From Elysia crispata (lineage: Eukaryota; Mollusca; Gastropoda; Plakobranchidae): a DNA stretch of 64,000 bases. The stretch spans positions 1,147,501 through 1,211,500 of the forward strand of contig JAWDGP010004062.1 in assembly GCA_033675545.1 (NCBI GenBank), given 5' to 3'. Below, one piece after another: positions 22,628 to 35,199 of this stretch (position 1 is its first letter; each line of letters begins with the position of its first letter). The notes under the pieces are model-generated. The model saw only the letters and a program-made list of their open reading frames with translations. It ran no database searches and was not told the origin of the DNA. The translations under genes and the position numbers were made by a program.

Positions 22628-23224
22628 TTGCCCTCATCTGTTGGGAAGGTAGCATTCAAAAAGACGACAAGCTCAGACTGGACAGAGTTGTAAGAAAACC
22701 AGGGGGATAGTAGGTAAAACACAGGACGACCTAGACACATTGCTCCGACGTACGACAAACAAAATGTTAGATCCCATGCATCCTCTGCATAAAGAATATG
22801 ACTGCAGACAGATAGAGTGTAGCGTAATGGTAGGTACAGGACGCTTAAAACAAGAACAGCTAGACTCAAACTACTTTCTAACAAAATCAATTTACTTTTC
22901 AATGATAAATATTAAAGGTGAAGACTGGACAATAAGTGTATAAATAGACTTGTACCACTAGGCGTACAGAAAACTAAGTGCAATATCTATTTCATATATA
23001 AAACAAAATATCATAAGTTTCACTCATTAAGTTCTTTAAAATTTCAGATGTCATTAAATTAAATAAAACCATTATTAGTATACACTCTATTTACTTATCT
23101 ATTTATTCATTTATTTATACATCTGGGTTTTTATCAAACGTATTTATGACTTTACATGTTAATGGGCATGTCAATTTTTGAATTTCCCCAAAAGGGATGA
23201 ATAAAGTATATCTTATCTTATCAT
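22628..23224 (+). mobile_element. LINE-type 3' fragment in TLR copy 2 intron
   Basis: This is the same fragment as at 2,963-3,660, here on the plus strand and antisense to the TLR gene. A frame from 22,740 carries TNKMLDPMHPLHKEYDC, matching the C-terminal block of LINE ORF2 proteins. It ends in GATGAATAAAGTATATCTTA. Confidence 0.65.
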
Positions 23225-26059
23225 ATTGATAAATTTTTAGTGAATTTCTATTAGAAAGGTGACACTTAGAGTGATGTGCTGTAAAGGGACTATGACATCC
23301 GAAATGTATTATCTATAGTTGACATAATATATGGGATTTGTAACGGTGTAAACATTTTCGTAAATACGATGAATTTCTTTGATCAGATACGAACATGGAT
23401 CTGAGCTGATCAAGCAAAAAATGTAATGTTTTTATTTATACTTTTCTTGGGGTCTCCTCAATGGATCTTAAAAAGTTCTTTCCGGACAATGATAAAATTT
23501 ATACTTTGAAGCTTTGTTCTCCTACCTGGTCATATGTAATGAAAGCCTGAGCTATGGGCCTGTATGTGAGATAAGTTGAGCCGATGTGAAGCCGACTTCT
23601 GCCCATGTAGTACAGGTACTTCCATTGCCACCTTTTAAAGTGATACAGACCAAAGGCGAACAGACATCCTAACAACAGGAAAAAAGCCAGAAGCACGCCA
23701 GCAAAAATAGGCTGGACAATGCAATGAAGCTCAAGTTCTTCAATGACCTGTGCAAGCCCGGCGTAACTGACATAAAAACCATTTTCGAGTTGACACCTGA
23801 AAGAGACGACGCCCTCGAAGATTTCAGGACGGTCAAGGAGGAAGTTGAGAAAATGCAAGGTGTCGCAATTACACAGAAATCCGTTATTTCCGCTTATATT
23901 CACGATAAACTTTTGGTTAATAGTCTTTATTTCAAAAAGTTGATTGCATGTTGACTCAGAAAGAGCAGTGAGCAAGTTGTTGGAGAGATCCAGAATTAGA
24001 AGCTTGCGATTAAAGGTAAGAATTGGCAGAAATGTGTTGAATGCGTTGTTTGAGAAATTTAATACTTGCAGAGTTTCATTGTTTTTGAAGGCAAACTCTG
24101 AGATGTGTTTTAAATAGTTGCTACTTAGGTCCAAAATTTTGAGGTGAACAAGTTCAGAGAAGATAATACCTTCAGTGTCATTGGAAAGCGGTTCTCCTAA
24201 TCTATTCATGGAAAGTAATAGAGTTTTAATGCTTGGTGTTTGAGTAAAAAAGTAGGGATTCAGCCTGTAACACTGGTTTCTGGAAAGATCAACAGTTTAT
24301 AGCGAAGTCAAACCATATATGGGACCCCCAAAACATTTCACACCATTTTCAGAAAAATCCACAACTTTTACGACATTTTTTGTTGAGAATCTTATGATTG
24401 GTATGTCAAAATGTAGTTTGATATCACTAGCATATGCTTTCATAAAGTTAGAAGGTAGAGACCAAACAATGTAGGAATATTTGTTATCACCGCAAAACTC
24501 TACGGATTCTGTATATTTTTCGTGGAATATTTCCGTTGGGGCGGCTGTTGAAGAAGAAGAAACTGTTGTTAAAAAATGAGGATAAATTTCTTTTCTCGCA
24601 ATATTTTTATATTTATGTAATGATTTTGTATGCCCACTTTGCTCATATTTACTTTCAGTCCTTCGACATCCCAAACAGTTTCGGCATGAATTTATCTTTC
24701 GGTATGAATTTTTTTTCTTGACGTACTTATAATGCAGTTGATGTGATATGTCAACTGTTTTAAGATTAGGTAATTGGTTAAGAGCTAAAAGTGCAAAAGC
24801 CTGCACAATATTATTCCGACGAACACTAATGTATTCTATACTTTTGGGTAGATCAAGGATAGCTCCAGGATATACGTTAAATATTCGATTTGATTCGGCA
24901 ATTAAAGCTTTCAAGTTTGTACTTTTAAGATATTGAAATGTTTTACTATTTAAAATCATGCAAACAGAAGAAAATCATTCAACTATTCTGCTTATATTTA
25001 GGATAGTTAGGTTGGAGTTTTGGAGACCCCGTGAAGCATTTTTGAAACCCTCTATTGACAGTCCACGGTTCGAAGTTAAATCGAGACTATATATGTTCTT
25101 CACAGGATCAAAAAAAGATGGAGGTATGAAGCTTATAGAACAAGCAACCATTTTCAAGTGCAAAAGTCTAAGAGAGGGGAGATTGGTCAAGAAATCCTCA
25201 GGCAAACTCGACTGGAATGAACAGAAGCTTCCGACTCCTGACATAAAATTGATGTATGAAAGATTTGACAGAGATGAAAAGCCTGGACCAAGCGAGCGGG
25301 GATACCCGTCCAACCACAGGTATTCTAACGTGGGCACGTGAGATAGCGCCTGGTCAGGGTACGTGAAGTCGTCTGGTAGGTCTGGTTGGTTGCCCCCAAG
25401 GTGGAGATGGGTGAGAGAGGTCAACCCATGAAAAGCTCTGGTCTCGAATGTCCAAGGTTGATATTGTTTTTACTAAGATCAAGGATTTGAAGCTTTTTGA
25501 GGTTGGCAAACAGTTGAGGAAAAAGCTTACCGATTGCATTGCCTTGTAAACAAACCTCTCTAGCAGTAAAGGGAAGAGGGGGTATTTCTGTCAGTTTCCT
25601 ATTAGAACAATCAACAATGTCAACTATCTTCTCTTAGCGGTATTTACAGCTACATTTTGATGGACAGATGCTTCCAATGATCATAATAAAATTTGGATGA
25701 GGCGTTTCTTTGGGTGGCGACAGATGTGATAGTTCCAGGCTATCGAATGTCCATGTTTTATGTTCATTAACAAATTTCTGCGATCTACTCGAGAAATTTG
25801 GTGACTCGTTTTGATTAACGAATCTATGTGACCTGCTAGAATCATGTCGCACAGCAAAGTTCTGTGATTCTCTAGGGGAAGCCGATGGGACGTGCTGGTT
25901 TGAAAATCTCGGAGATCTACTATAGAACTTTAATGATTCATAGTTGGTTGAAGATGTCATAGCTCTCTCAGAGGATCTTGATAGTTTGCTGTGGGCTCCT
26001 ATTGAGTGCAACAGGAACGAGCAGAATATGAGCTGGCAGGACTCCAAGTAAAACATCAT

Positions 26060-27255
26060 TGCTCCTTTTTGAACAATACTAGTCTTTGAGTCCTTCAGCT
26101 AATGATGTCCTGAAAAGCAATTATATATAATAATTAAGTTGCATGCGGATAATGTGTAAGAAAATGCTTTCATCTTATACTTTACATTGATTACTTCAAA
26201 ACAAAATGGTGAGGAACATAAAAAGAGGCACTCTTATATAAACACTACTATTAAACTATATAACCGTATTAAAGTAAAGTTGAATTAAATTACATTGTCT
26301 TGAAATTATAGTTGTTTTGTTGTTGAACTTCTGTTTTTGAGATATTGAACATAAACAGAACTGGTGCCACCTCATATTAAACTAAAGAATGATTGAAGTT
26401 CTTTATCATGCAAATTTCTTGAGATAATTAAGAAACACCAACCCAGGTATTTCAATTCACTACACAAAGCTAAAGTATATCGGAGTATTCAAATATCTAA
26501 GGGAAACAAATTACAAACCACTAAAACAAGAAACAGTTTCAACTTCATAAAACCTTTAATGATTGCGAAATCACACATATTAACTTAAAAAAAAACCATC
26601 AAGAAATCGATTTTATTGTTGATTGCGAGGCCTGGAAAGGTGGAAACGCTCGAAGCAAAAATTATTTCTATCTACGTCTTATAAGGGTAAGTTTCACCAA
26701 TAGACGAATTAATAAGAGCAAACAAGCAATTTGGGTTTACATTAAGATGCAGGCAGAGCTGTCGTCGATGGTCTGTTTCGAGTGGTCAAAGAGGATCAAA
26801 GATAAATTTGTGAATTTGTTCAGATATAAACATTTCCGTGTAACGTCAAACCTGTCACGACGCTGATGAGTAAAAGATAACTGACATATAAATTAATAAT
26901 GTTGTCAGTTGTTAAGAAAGGATTCTTTGATTGGATACGAATGCATCATGAACTATACGCAAAAACTTAGGCTAGAATGATTTAGAATGCGCTTCTATAG
27001 ACATGTGTTTTAAGGGCACAAAGATTAAAAAAACAAAAATAAAAAAAAGAGCATACGCGCTTTCTCCACACGAAATAATCATACATTAAAAAACGGTTGT
27101 TGAATAGAGATATTATATTAATTTTATAGTACCCTTACACAACAAGCTGCTAATAAGTTTCTATATCATCAGACAGACTTTATTTTCAAAACTACAGTAT
27201 TCATTTTTTTCACATTGTAGAAGGACACTACCAGAATAGACATACGTCAGAGAAA
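26060..27255. other. Upstream flank of TLR copy 2, nothing recognised
   Basis: AT-rich DNA that would hold the promoter of copy 2. No clear TATA box or motif cluster could be assigned. Confidence 0.35.
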
Positions 27256-27261
27256 AAAATC

Positions 27262-28321
27262 AGAAGAAGAAGAAGAAGAAGAAGAAGAAGAAGAAGAAGA
27301 AGAAGAAGAAGAAGAAGAAGAAGAAGAAGAAGAAGAAGAAGAAGAAGAAGAAGAAGAAGAAGAAGAAAAAGAAGAAGAAGAAGAAGAAGAAGAAGAAGAA
27401 GAAGAAGAAGAAGAAGAAGAAGAAGAAGAAGAAGAAGAAGAAGAAGAAGAAGAAGAAGAAGAAGAAGAAGAAGAAGAAGAAGAAGAAGAAGAAGAAGAAG
27501 AAGAAGAAGAAGAAGAAGAAGAAGAAGAAGAAGAAGAAGAAGAAGAAGAAGAAGAAGAAGAAGAAGAAGAAGAAGAAGAAGAAGAAGAAGAAGAAGAAGA
27601 AGAAGAAGAAGAAGAAGAAGAAGAAGAAGAAGAAGAAGAAGAAGAAGAAGAAGAAGAAGAAGAAGAAGAAGAAGAAGAAGAAGAAGAAGAAGAAGAAGAA
27701 GAAGAAGAAGAAGAAGAAGAAGAAGAAGAAGAAGAAGAAGAAGAAGAAGAAGAAGAAGAAGAAGAAGAAGAAGAAGAAGAAGAAGAAGAAGAAGAAGAAG
27801 AAGAAGAAGAAGAAGAAGAAGAAGAAGAAGAAGAAGAAGAAGAAGAAGAAGAAGAAGAAGAAGAAGAAGAAGAAGAAGAAGAAGAAGAAGAAGAAGAAGA
27901 AGAAGAAGAAGAAGAAGAAGAAGAAGAAGAAGAAGAAGAAGAAGAAGAAGAAGAAGAAGAAGAAGAAGAAGAAGAAGAAGAAGAAGAAGAAGAAGAAGAA
28001 GAAGAAGAAGAAGAAGAAGAAGAAGAAGAAGAAGAAGAAGAAGAAGAAGAAGAAGAAGAAGAAGAAGAAGAAGAAGAAGAAGAAGAAGAAGAAGAAGAAG
28101 AAGAAGAAGAAGAAGAAGAAGAAGAAGAAGAAGAAGAAGAAGAAGAAGAAGAAGAAGAAGAAGAAGAAGAAGAAGAAGAAGAAGAAGAAGAAGAAGAAGA
28201 AGAAGAAGAAGAAGAAGAAGAAGAAGAAGAAGAAGAAGAAGAAGAAGAAGAAGAAGAAGAAGAAGAAGAAGAAGAAGAAGAAGAAGAAGAAGAAGAAGAA
28301 GAAGAAGAAGAAGAAGAAGAA
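27262..28321. repeat. Giant (GAA)n array, about 350 units
   Basis: An almost pure GAA/TTC array with one visible interruption (AAAAAG near 27,367). It lies about 1.2 kb upstream of TLR copy 2. The poly-Leu ORF across it is an artefact. True length may differ because such arrays collapse or expand in assembly. Confidence 0.98.
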
Positions 28322-28329
28322 ACTGTGTT

Positions 28330-31300
28330 TCTTGACTCAACTTGTGCAACTTTTTTGGGCCTTGATAGAAAGTTTGTTTTTTAACGTACAGTTTTCTTAA
28401 GGAATATTTATTTGCTCCTTGTCCGATTTCAACCCCTGTTCACAAGAAAATTAACTTCATGCTAGAGCTTTTTAATTTCCAAAGCACAATATAGGCCGAC
28501 TTTTCGATAAAAGTATCCCGAGGTCAGAATCGACTCAGGGTTCCAATTTTGATGTTAGTTCATCAATAAAAATGGAAAAATAATATTCGTCTGTATTTTT
28601 TACACTATAACATACCCTAGCGAATTAAAAATAAAACAAACAACTGGAAACTGAGCGTTATATAAAGCTTTACTTTACTAGTAGGTTGCTCAAATCTCTT
28701 ACATGTCGATATGAACCAAGAAACCTACTAAAGTCACAACAACTCACTCTAACTCGATACCAAGATATTTCACTGCCCTCGGGCAGATGCCCATTAAACA
28801 CGGGGATGAGGTGAAGAAATGAGTCAAAAAAATCCTTAACCAATGATCCCTCATTGATCAGGTTCGAGCCAGAATTTTACACTTTGGACACTTTGATTTC
28901 GAGGGCTTTTTTTTTTTGGGAACCATAAAGTCACTACGCATTTGGACAACTTTGGTGTTAATAAATTACTCAAAAAAGAATTTGGGATACCAGAATAATT
29001 ATAAAAAGATACTTTTATGATACATTTTATACCTTGTCTGTGAGAGGATGTAATTGATTCCGCCATTATTTGTGTCTAAAACAAAAGTTTTTATACTTGA
29101 GTGGGTTTATAGGTGCATCAAGATTCGTTGGTCTAAGAACTTTCTGTTTATTCACTCTACTCGGTTCATAATACGGATTTACCCATAGAGCTAATTAGAG
29201 AGCTTACAGTTATACAAAAGATCCTAACAAATTCTTCTACTTCTAGCTAAACCCCATCTTTATGTAGGACTGGGTTAGAAATAAACGGATCCACAGTTAA
29301 TGGCTTTTCATTTTCAAAGACATTCCTAACACTGACTAAATTTACACAGAGTAGTCAATTAGATCAAACAATAAGTAATATTTGTAAAATGTACTTGAAA
29401 GTAATTCATTGCAATTTTTTTTTCTTTTGTGAATTATCCATTTTGATCCATTCAACTTTTTGCTGACTTGAACTTGCGCATCTTTGAGCAATTTGTGTTC
29501 GTTCGTATATGATATTTGAACGGTTTAGGCTGCTCAGTGCATGCTTTATTGATTGCAGTGATAGCAAATATAAGTAAATTAAAATAGTTCGTTTTTTTTT
29601 AATCGGATTGATATGTGAATTTTTGTTATTCGGTTCAAACTTGATTTTACTACATCAATTATGCTCCACACAAATGTAAAAAATGAGTTTTTGTTGTTTT
29701 ATTTAATGAAAAAGAAAAAGAAAACTCTATACCAAGCATATATGTACAGTCATGTAGTCCTACATGGACATTGAAACTATCTGAATTGTTAAAAAAAATT
29801 AACTCAGATCATGAAAGATTAAAATACACGAAGTTTCGCAAAGTTAAAAAATTAACCATTGTGTAGTATTACTGACTCCATTTAGACAATAATATTGGAG
29901 TTGCTGTAATCTATAATTATTTCAATTGTATTTGAGAGTCACTCTGCTGTCCAGTATCTTTTTCAAGTGTTCTGTTTGTCCGGAGAATTCCTGATCACTC
30001 TAAAAACTTACAGATAAGCGTAGATAACTATTTTATTAAATCATGACCAAACAATTGTCATAAATGTTAGATCTACGATTTTACACTACATTCTCACCTT
30101 AAAGTTTGAGCCTGGTACAAAATATTTTCCAATAAAAGTGCATCTGACTCGTTGCAACATCTCTTCCAATTTTAAACTCCCTTCCTTACACAAAGAGCCC
30201 TTTTAGAGTAAAATTTTTTATGTATCAGGAATGACGGTTGATTGCTCAACCGTAATTTGCCTCGCTCGAGAACTTGTTTCTTTCTTTAAACAAAATAATG
30301 AGTGTATTGAGACATCGGTAGCTTTAAATCGAATTTAGCAGAATGAATATGAAAGAAGTACAGGAGCAAAACCGCATATTTCAGCTAGGACAAGAGTCTT
30401 TTGTTTTTTAATCTAACTCTTTGTTTTGTTTTTATTACTTTGTTGTTTTGGGTTTTGTTTGGGTTTTTTTTTTTACTTTTGTTTTCTTTTTGTTTTGTTG
30501 CTTTTCTTGGTTTGGGTTGGGTTGAGTTTGGTCTGTGTTGTTCGGTTTTTCTGTTTATTTTTTTTTATTTTGTGTGTGTTTTAGAACCTTTATCTGATTT
30601 ACCTATTTTGCTGAGATAAAGCTCTGATGAGCTGGTTGATCTTGGCTTGTGGTAGGCTCGAAGCGGGTACGGCGTCAAGATAATATTGATCAAGCCGTTA
30701 CCAAATGACTGAGCGTAGTCTATGAAAGGATAGAAAAAGAAAGAGCAATTTCACTTTTTCTTTTTTTCTTTTTTTTTTTTTTTTTCGGGGGGTGGGGGGG
30801 GGCATTGAGTCATTTTTGTTTATTTTACTAAAAATGGCTTGGTCTATATTATTAACGAATCAGTGTTTGTTCTCAATTTCTTTTTAAAGCCTGTTTGGCA
30901 TCCTTTGAAACAAATGAAAGTACCTTTAGCGACCAGTTAGAGGCATGAATGTACAAAATAAATTCTACAAATGTGAAGGAGAGACATCTTTAACAAAATG
31001 AGAGACAGCACAATTATTGCAATCTTCTTATGTTAGTCGCATCCAAAACAAATTGATTTGTTCCCGTTTCTTTGGTTTTTGTTGTTTTTTTTGTTTTTTT
31101 TGTTTTTTTAAGAAGTTTCAATACCTCTTTGAGAAGAATGCAAGGATTCATGTATACTAACTATGAAAAATATCCATACATTCATTTACAGTATAACTGG
31201 CCATTATAACTTAATGTATGCATACTCTCTGACGGCCATGCAAAACTGCATATTGCATTCAAAATCAGGGAAGGAATTCATGAAAATCATTTATTACTTT

Positions 31301-31540
31301 GAGTATTAGACTTACTTCCCTTAAATTTATTCTGTTGCTCTGAAGTAATTATCGGGAATGGAAAATCTATTTTGAGCATTTTGTTTCCATTAATGACCAC
31401 CCTTTAGTGGTTCGTAGATATAGTGCCCGTTCTCTAAATTACTCTTAAGGTCCCAAACGGGTGATTTCGTCTTTTGACGATCGTTAAAGTTCGAGAGAAA
31501 AGAGAAATGAAATATAATATGAACGCGTGTGCATTACGCT
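28330..31540. other. AT-rich intergenic DNA, nothing recognised
   Basis: Contains T-rich stretches and a T/G homopolymer tract near 30,770-30,805. No gene or RNA motif. Confidence 0.4.
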
Positions 31541-31562
31541 GGTTTGTTGTTTTTGTTTGCCT

Positions 31563-31849
<287 letters not shown>

Positions 31850-33165
31850 AGCATAATCCAAAATACACGGACTGTGAAATGCGTTACTGTTTCTTTCGAA
31901 AAAAAAAAAAACAAAGACAAACGCAAATAGCATTTCTTTCAAAATTTACGAGTTGTTTTATTATTATTTAAATAATATTCCGGAGATAAATCACATTCAC
32001 AACACAGTGTTTTACAATGTTTACTTTATTCCAAGACGGTTGCTCTTTCGATCATGAATATAACATCGATACATACATTTATTGACATCGATATTATGGC
32101 AGAAAGGAATCACTCACTCTTTCAAGCGTCACACCGCATTATTACAATAAGCGAGACAAACTAGATTAGGTTCAGGGAAAGGATGGGTATTAAAGACCCT
32201 TTGGGTGTTCTAGCCTTTTAATTGAATGTCGGAATGCAAATGTTTGTAAGCTTAATACAGTAAACTTGTAAGGCTTGTTTTTCCATACGAATGTTCCTAA
32301 ATCTTTCTTTGCCAATTATTTCCTTTTTCAATTGTAAATTATTTCAATTCAGAAGCGAATACAGCATACATATGCTCTGCAGCTATAATGTAACATTATT
32401 AACAGTATTCAACTTCATTAGGCATACATAGTTATGACAAACTCAGTTAAAAACATAATACATCAATGTGGCAGAAAACCATCGTAACAGAAACATTGCG
32501 AAAATAAATAAAAATGGATTTGCATTATAATACATGATCACAGCGTGCACTTTGACTTACAACGTTTGAGACTTGATACTCACAGTACGAGGTTCTGACC
32601 CGAAGGTAGTGCTCACACTTTTACAAACATTATCACACACATAAACAAAAGAATCATTCGCAAAGTTTTACTGTAAAGCTATTGTCATAAACTATGCAAT
32701 GATATGTTATCTCATTGAAGCACACCATGGTTGTTGAAAAAAAATAATAAACTTTGGCTTGCATTATCCAGTTTACTAGTAAATAGTGTCTGGAGTTATT
32801 CCTAGATACATACGTCTAATATTAATACACGCTTAATAGTCACTAAAAAAGGCAAAGTATTCGTTTCTATGTATACTATGGACAATTTTCTTTATTGCCT
32901 AATGATAGTCCTAATTTATCTTTATGCCAGGCATAAATAACCGTGGTTACAGTTGCTATACTGGCTTTGAGGGGAAAAAATAACTTTAACGTGAAAATAG
33001 CAACAAATTTGTTTTTTTCAATGGTTAAGTATAATTGGTTATCATGTAACAGCTTGTTTTAGAACTAAACTCATTGTGGTTTGAAACAGCTTCATGGTTT
33101 AGAAGTGCTCCGGTTAGTTTTGCTAACCTGAATTTTTCCACAAATCTACAGAATCTTATACAGGG
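31850..33165. other. AT-rich intergenic DNA, nothing recognised
   Basis: No coding motif or repeat array was seen. Confidence 0.4.
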
Positions 33166-33312
33166 AGAATGGCTTTTCGTGAAGCCAAAGATAGAACTTG
33201 CAAGAAAGGATCCCGACCTCACCACTAGACCTCCAACCAGAGTTTCAATCTCAGGACCTCCTTATTGCCTGACCAAAGCTCTACCAACTGAGACTGAGCT
33301 ATCGTGACAAAC
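33165..33312 (-). repeat. tRNA-derived SINE
   Basis: On the minus strand there is GATAGCTCAGTCTCAGTTGG followed by TAGAGC, a near-consensus tRNA D-arm / A box, and about 35 bases later a B-box-like GAGATTGAAACTC. A 3' body of about 60 bases follows. It is a good fit to a tRNA-derived SINE head, with decayed arms. Confidence 0.55.
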
Positions 33313-33775
33313 CCATGGGATGTGGATGACTTAACTATTTGCAGAAAACTATTTCTCTAGGAAAAAATAATTGTGGTCTCTTCTGCTTAGGATTTATTCA
33401 TAATGATTGATTTTTATTTTTGTAGTCGGATATATAAACCGTTTATTAAAAGAAACTGAAAGCTGAAAGATTGCCCCACAAGTGGAAGGCTTTGTATCCA
33501 AGTTAAAAAAAAAGAAAATTCCTATATGGAGATTTCTAGCGGCTATCAATGAAAGAACGTGCGTCACTGGGTAAGCCATGTCACCGAGTAAGATTCTCAG
33601 AAAGTTTAGGAGACTAGAACTAAGCAAAGACTTTTAATTTAAGTTGTTCGTTAACGTTACTTAGTACGCATATAATAACATGCTACCTCAACATCGAAAT
33701 GCGTATGCTTTCTGTTTTATTATTTCTGCATTTGAAGTCTTTTTTATGCATGCCTGTAATTTTATTATATGTGGT

Positions 33776-33835
33776 TATGTCCTTTTTATTTCAATGGACA
33801 TATCAATTTTTAATTAACTCATCTTATCTTATATG
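33776..33835 (+). mobile_element. LINE 3' end relic
   Basis: CAATGGACATATCAATTTTT followed by TCATCTTATCTTAT resembles the 3' UTR tail of the LINE in the TLR introns (ATGGGCATGTCAATTTTT and the ATCTTATCTTA end). It is short and diverged. Confidence 0.4.
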
Positions 33836-33899
33836 TAAACATAAGACCAACTCTTGCTTCGAGGTAACACTTTACATCTTCAAGACGAGAAAAAAATAA

Positions 33900-34470
33900 C
33901 AACAAAAAATGTTAGCTAAGCTTTACATAAGTAGAACCTACAGCAACTCCAGTAGGTTAATATCAGTGGTTTTAAGTCGTTGAATAATTTAAGATTGTAA
34001 CCCTATCCCCCACCCCTTCAAAAATAAAAACTCACTGCTCACCTTATCTCGCGGAGAAAAAAACACGGAATTTCATGTCCATATTTTCATTCAAATGCAA
34101 TTAATGATAATTGTTATAAACGAGTCCAAATTAAGGGTCACTTACCATGCTGGAAGAATGTCTATTGTACTGCTTCATGGCAAATATTAAAAGTTAGCAC
34201 GGTAAAGGGACAAAGTCTATAACTTGTTAAGAGCAACCTTGAATAATGACGTAAAGTAGGAAAAAAACGCGTACCAAGTCACTCAGAGGAGGATTTGAAC
34301 GTTTCAACACACTGAGTGATGGGTTCAAATATGAGGTGAAATATTTTACTGAAGCCATAAAATAAATAACGGAGTTAGGGAATGCGTTCTTCATTCTCTA
34401 TACTGGAATTATGGAATTATGTTCACGAGACATCTTTGATGCGGAGAAGGTAGAAATTTTGGATGAGCGT
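33900..34470. other. AT-rich intergenic DNA
   Basis: A weak B-box-like GTTCAAATCC lies on the minus strand near 34,290. Nothing else was recognised. Confidence 0.35.
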
Positions 34471-34472
34471 GC

Positions 34473-34476
<4 letters not shown>

Positions 34477-34524
<48 letters not shown>
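34477..34524. repeat. (GA)n microsatellite
   Basis: About 23 GA units. Confidence 0.97.
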
Positions 34525-34529
<5 letters not shown>

Positions 34530-35005
34530 AGAACCGCCAGAGAGTAGAAAAGAAAACATATTCAGGAAATCACAGTCATTTTTCCCAGGTCTTCCCAAAA
34601 GATAAGTAACTACAATTTTAATTTTACATCTTGTTAAAATTGGATTTCATTGCACATTACAAAAATTGAATACAAATTATTGATTAAAACCATACAAAAA
34701 TATTGCACAATTCGAAGAAATGGGGGGGGGGATACTTTGATGTGGAGAACCGTTCACCAATTATGATCCATATATACACGGTCTGAATTAGTGGTGCGTT
34801 GGTAAAACGTACTTAATGGAATTGACTAAACTTGTCAAGCGACGTCTAAATAAGTTCCCCCTATTTTGATCAAGTGTTCAATTCATGCGCCATGGAAAAC
34901 TTTCTCTTCGAAGGGTCCTAACAGTGCCGGGATACATTCCGCCATGGCGATAATTGGTTAAATTTGTGCTAAATTGCATGTACCAGTTATAGCAGGGGGC
35001 AAGGT

Positions 35006-35195
35006 CAGAGGTGTCCAGATTTAACAAAGAGGGCTAGAATTGGTGACATGTAAAAATATGTGGGGGCCGAACATTCAGCCTGACATTCTTTGAACCATTA
35101 ATTATTATTCATTTCATGACAGAGGCTGCGGGCCAGTGTATGTTCGAACACGGGCCGCATTTGGCTCTTGGGCTGGACCATGCCTGGACCAGGTG
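35006..35195. mobile_element. hAT-like non-autonomous DNA transposon candidate
   Basis: The left end CAGAGGTGTCCAGATTTAAC and the right part GGGCCGCATTTGGCTCTTGG followed by GCTGGACCATGCCTGG resemble the widespread hAT-type ends of the form CAGGGGTGTCC...GGCCGCATTTGGC...GGACACCCCTG. The right terminal repeat is imperfect and no 8-bp target duplication was confirmed. No transposase. Confidence 0.4.
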
Positions 35196-35199
35196 GAAG

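Larger units (their letters stand above)
22110..26059 (-). pseudogene. Toll-like receptor copy 2 (inverted duplicate of copy 1), disrupted
   Basis: The start ATG at 26,059 opens a signal peptide (MMFYLESCQLIFCSFLLHS), then the same Ser-rich spacer, LRR N-cap, LRRs, C-cap, transmembrane helix and AFITYDQ end (donor at 23,526) as copy 1. Against copy 1 it has TAA for Gln at 25,634-25,636, loss of one 24-residue LRR plus an out-of-frame loss of about 80 bases near 25,462, TGA at 24,975-24,977, and TAA for Gln at 24,297-24,299. The last 100 or so codons of the ectodomain exon are almost identical to copy 1, whereas the LRR core is more diverged. It cannot encode a full receptor as it stands; assembly error is an alternative for single lesions but unlikely for all four. 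Confidence 0.85.

Noticed and set aside
27228-28349. Long poly-Leu and similar poly-Lys/Phe ORFs over GAA arrays (also 38,007-39,079)
   Set aside because: They are pure translations of a triplet repeat with no flanking domain or start context.
33165-33312. A functional tRNA gene
   Set aside because: A- and B-box-like motifs are present, but the acceptor and anticodon stems do not pair; a SINE head explains it better.
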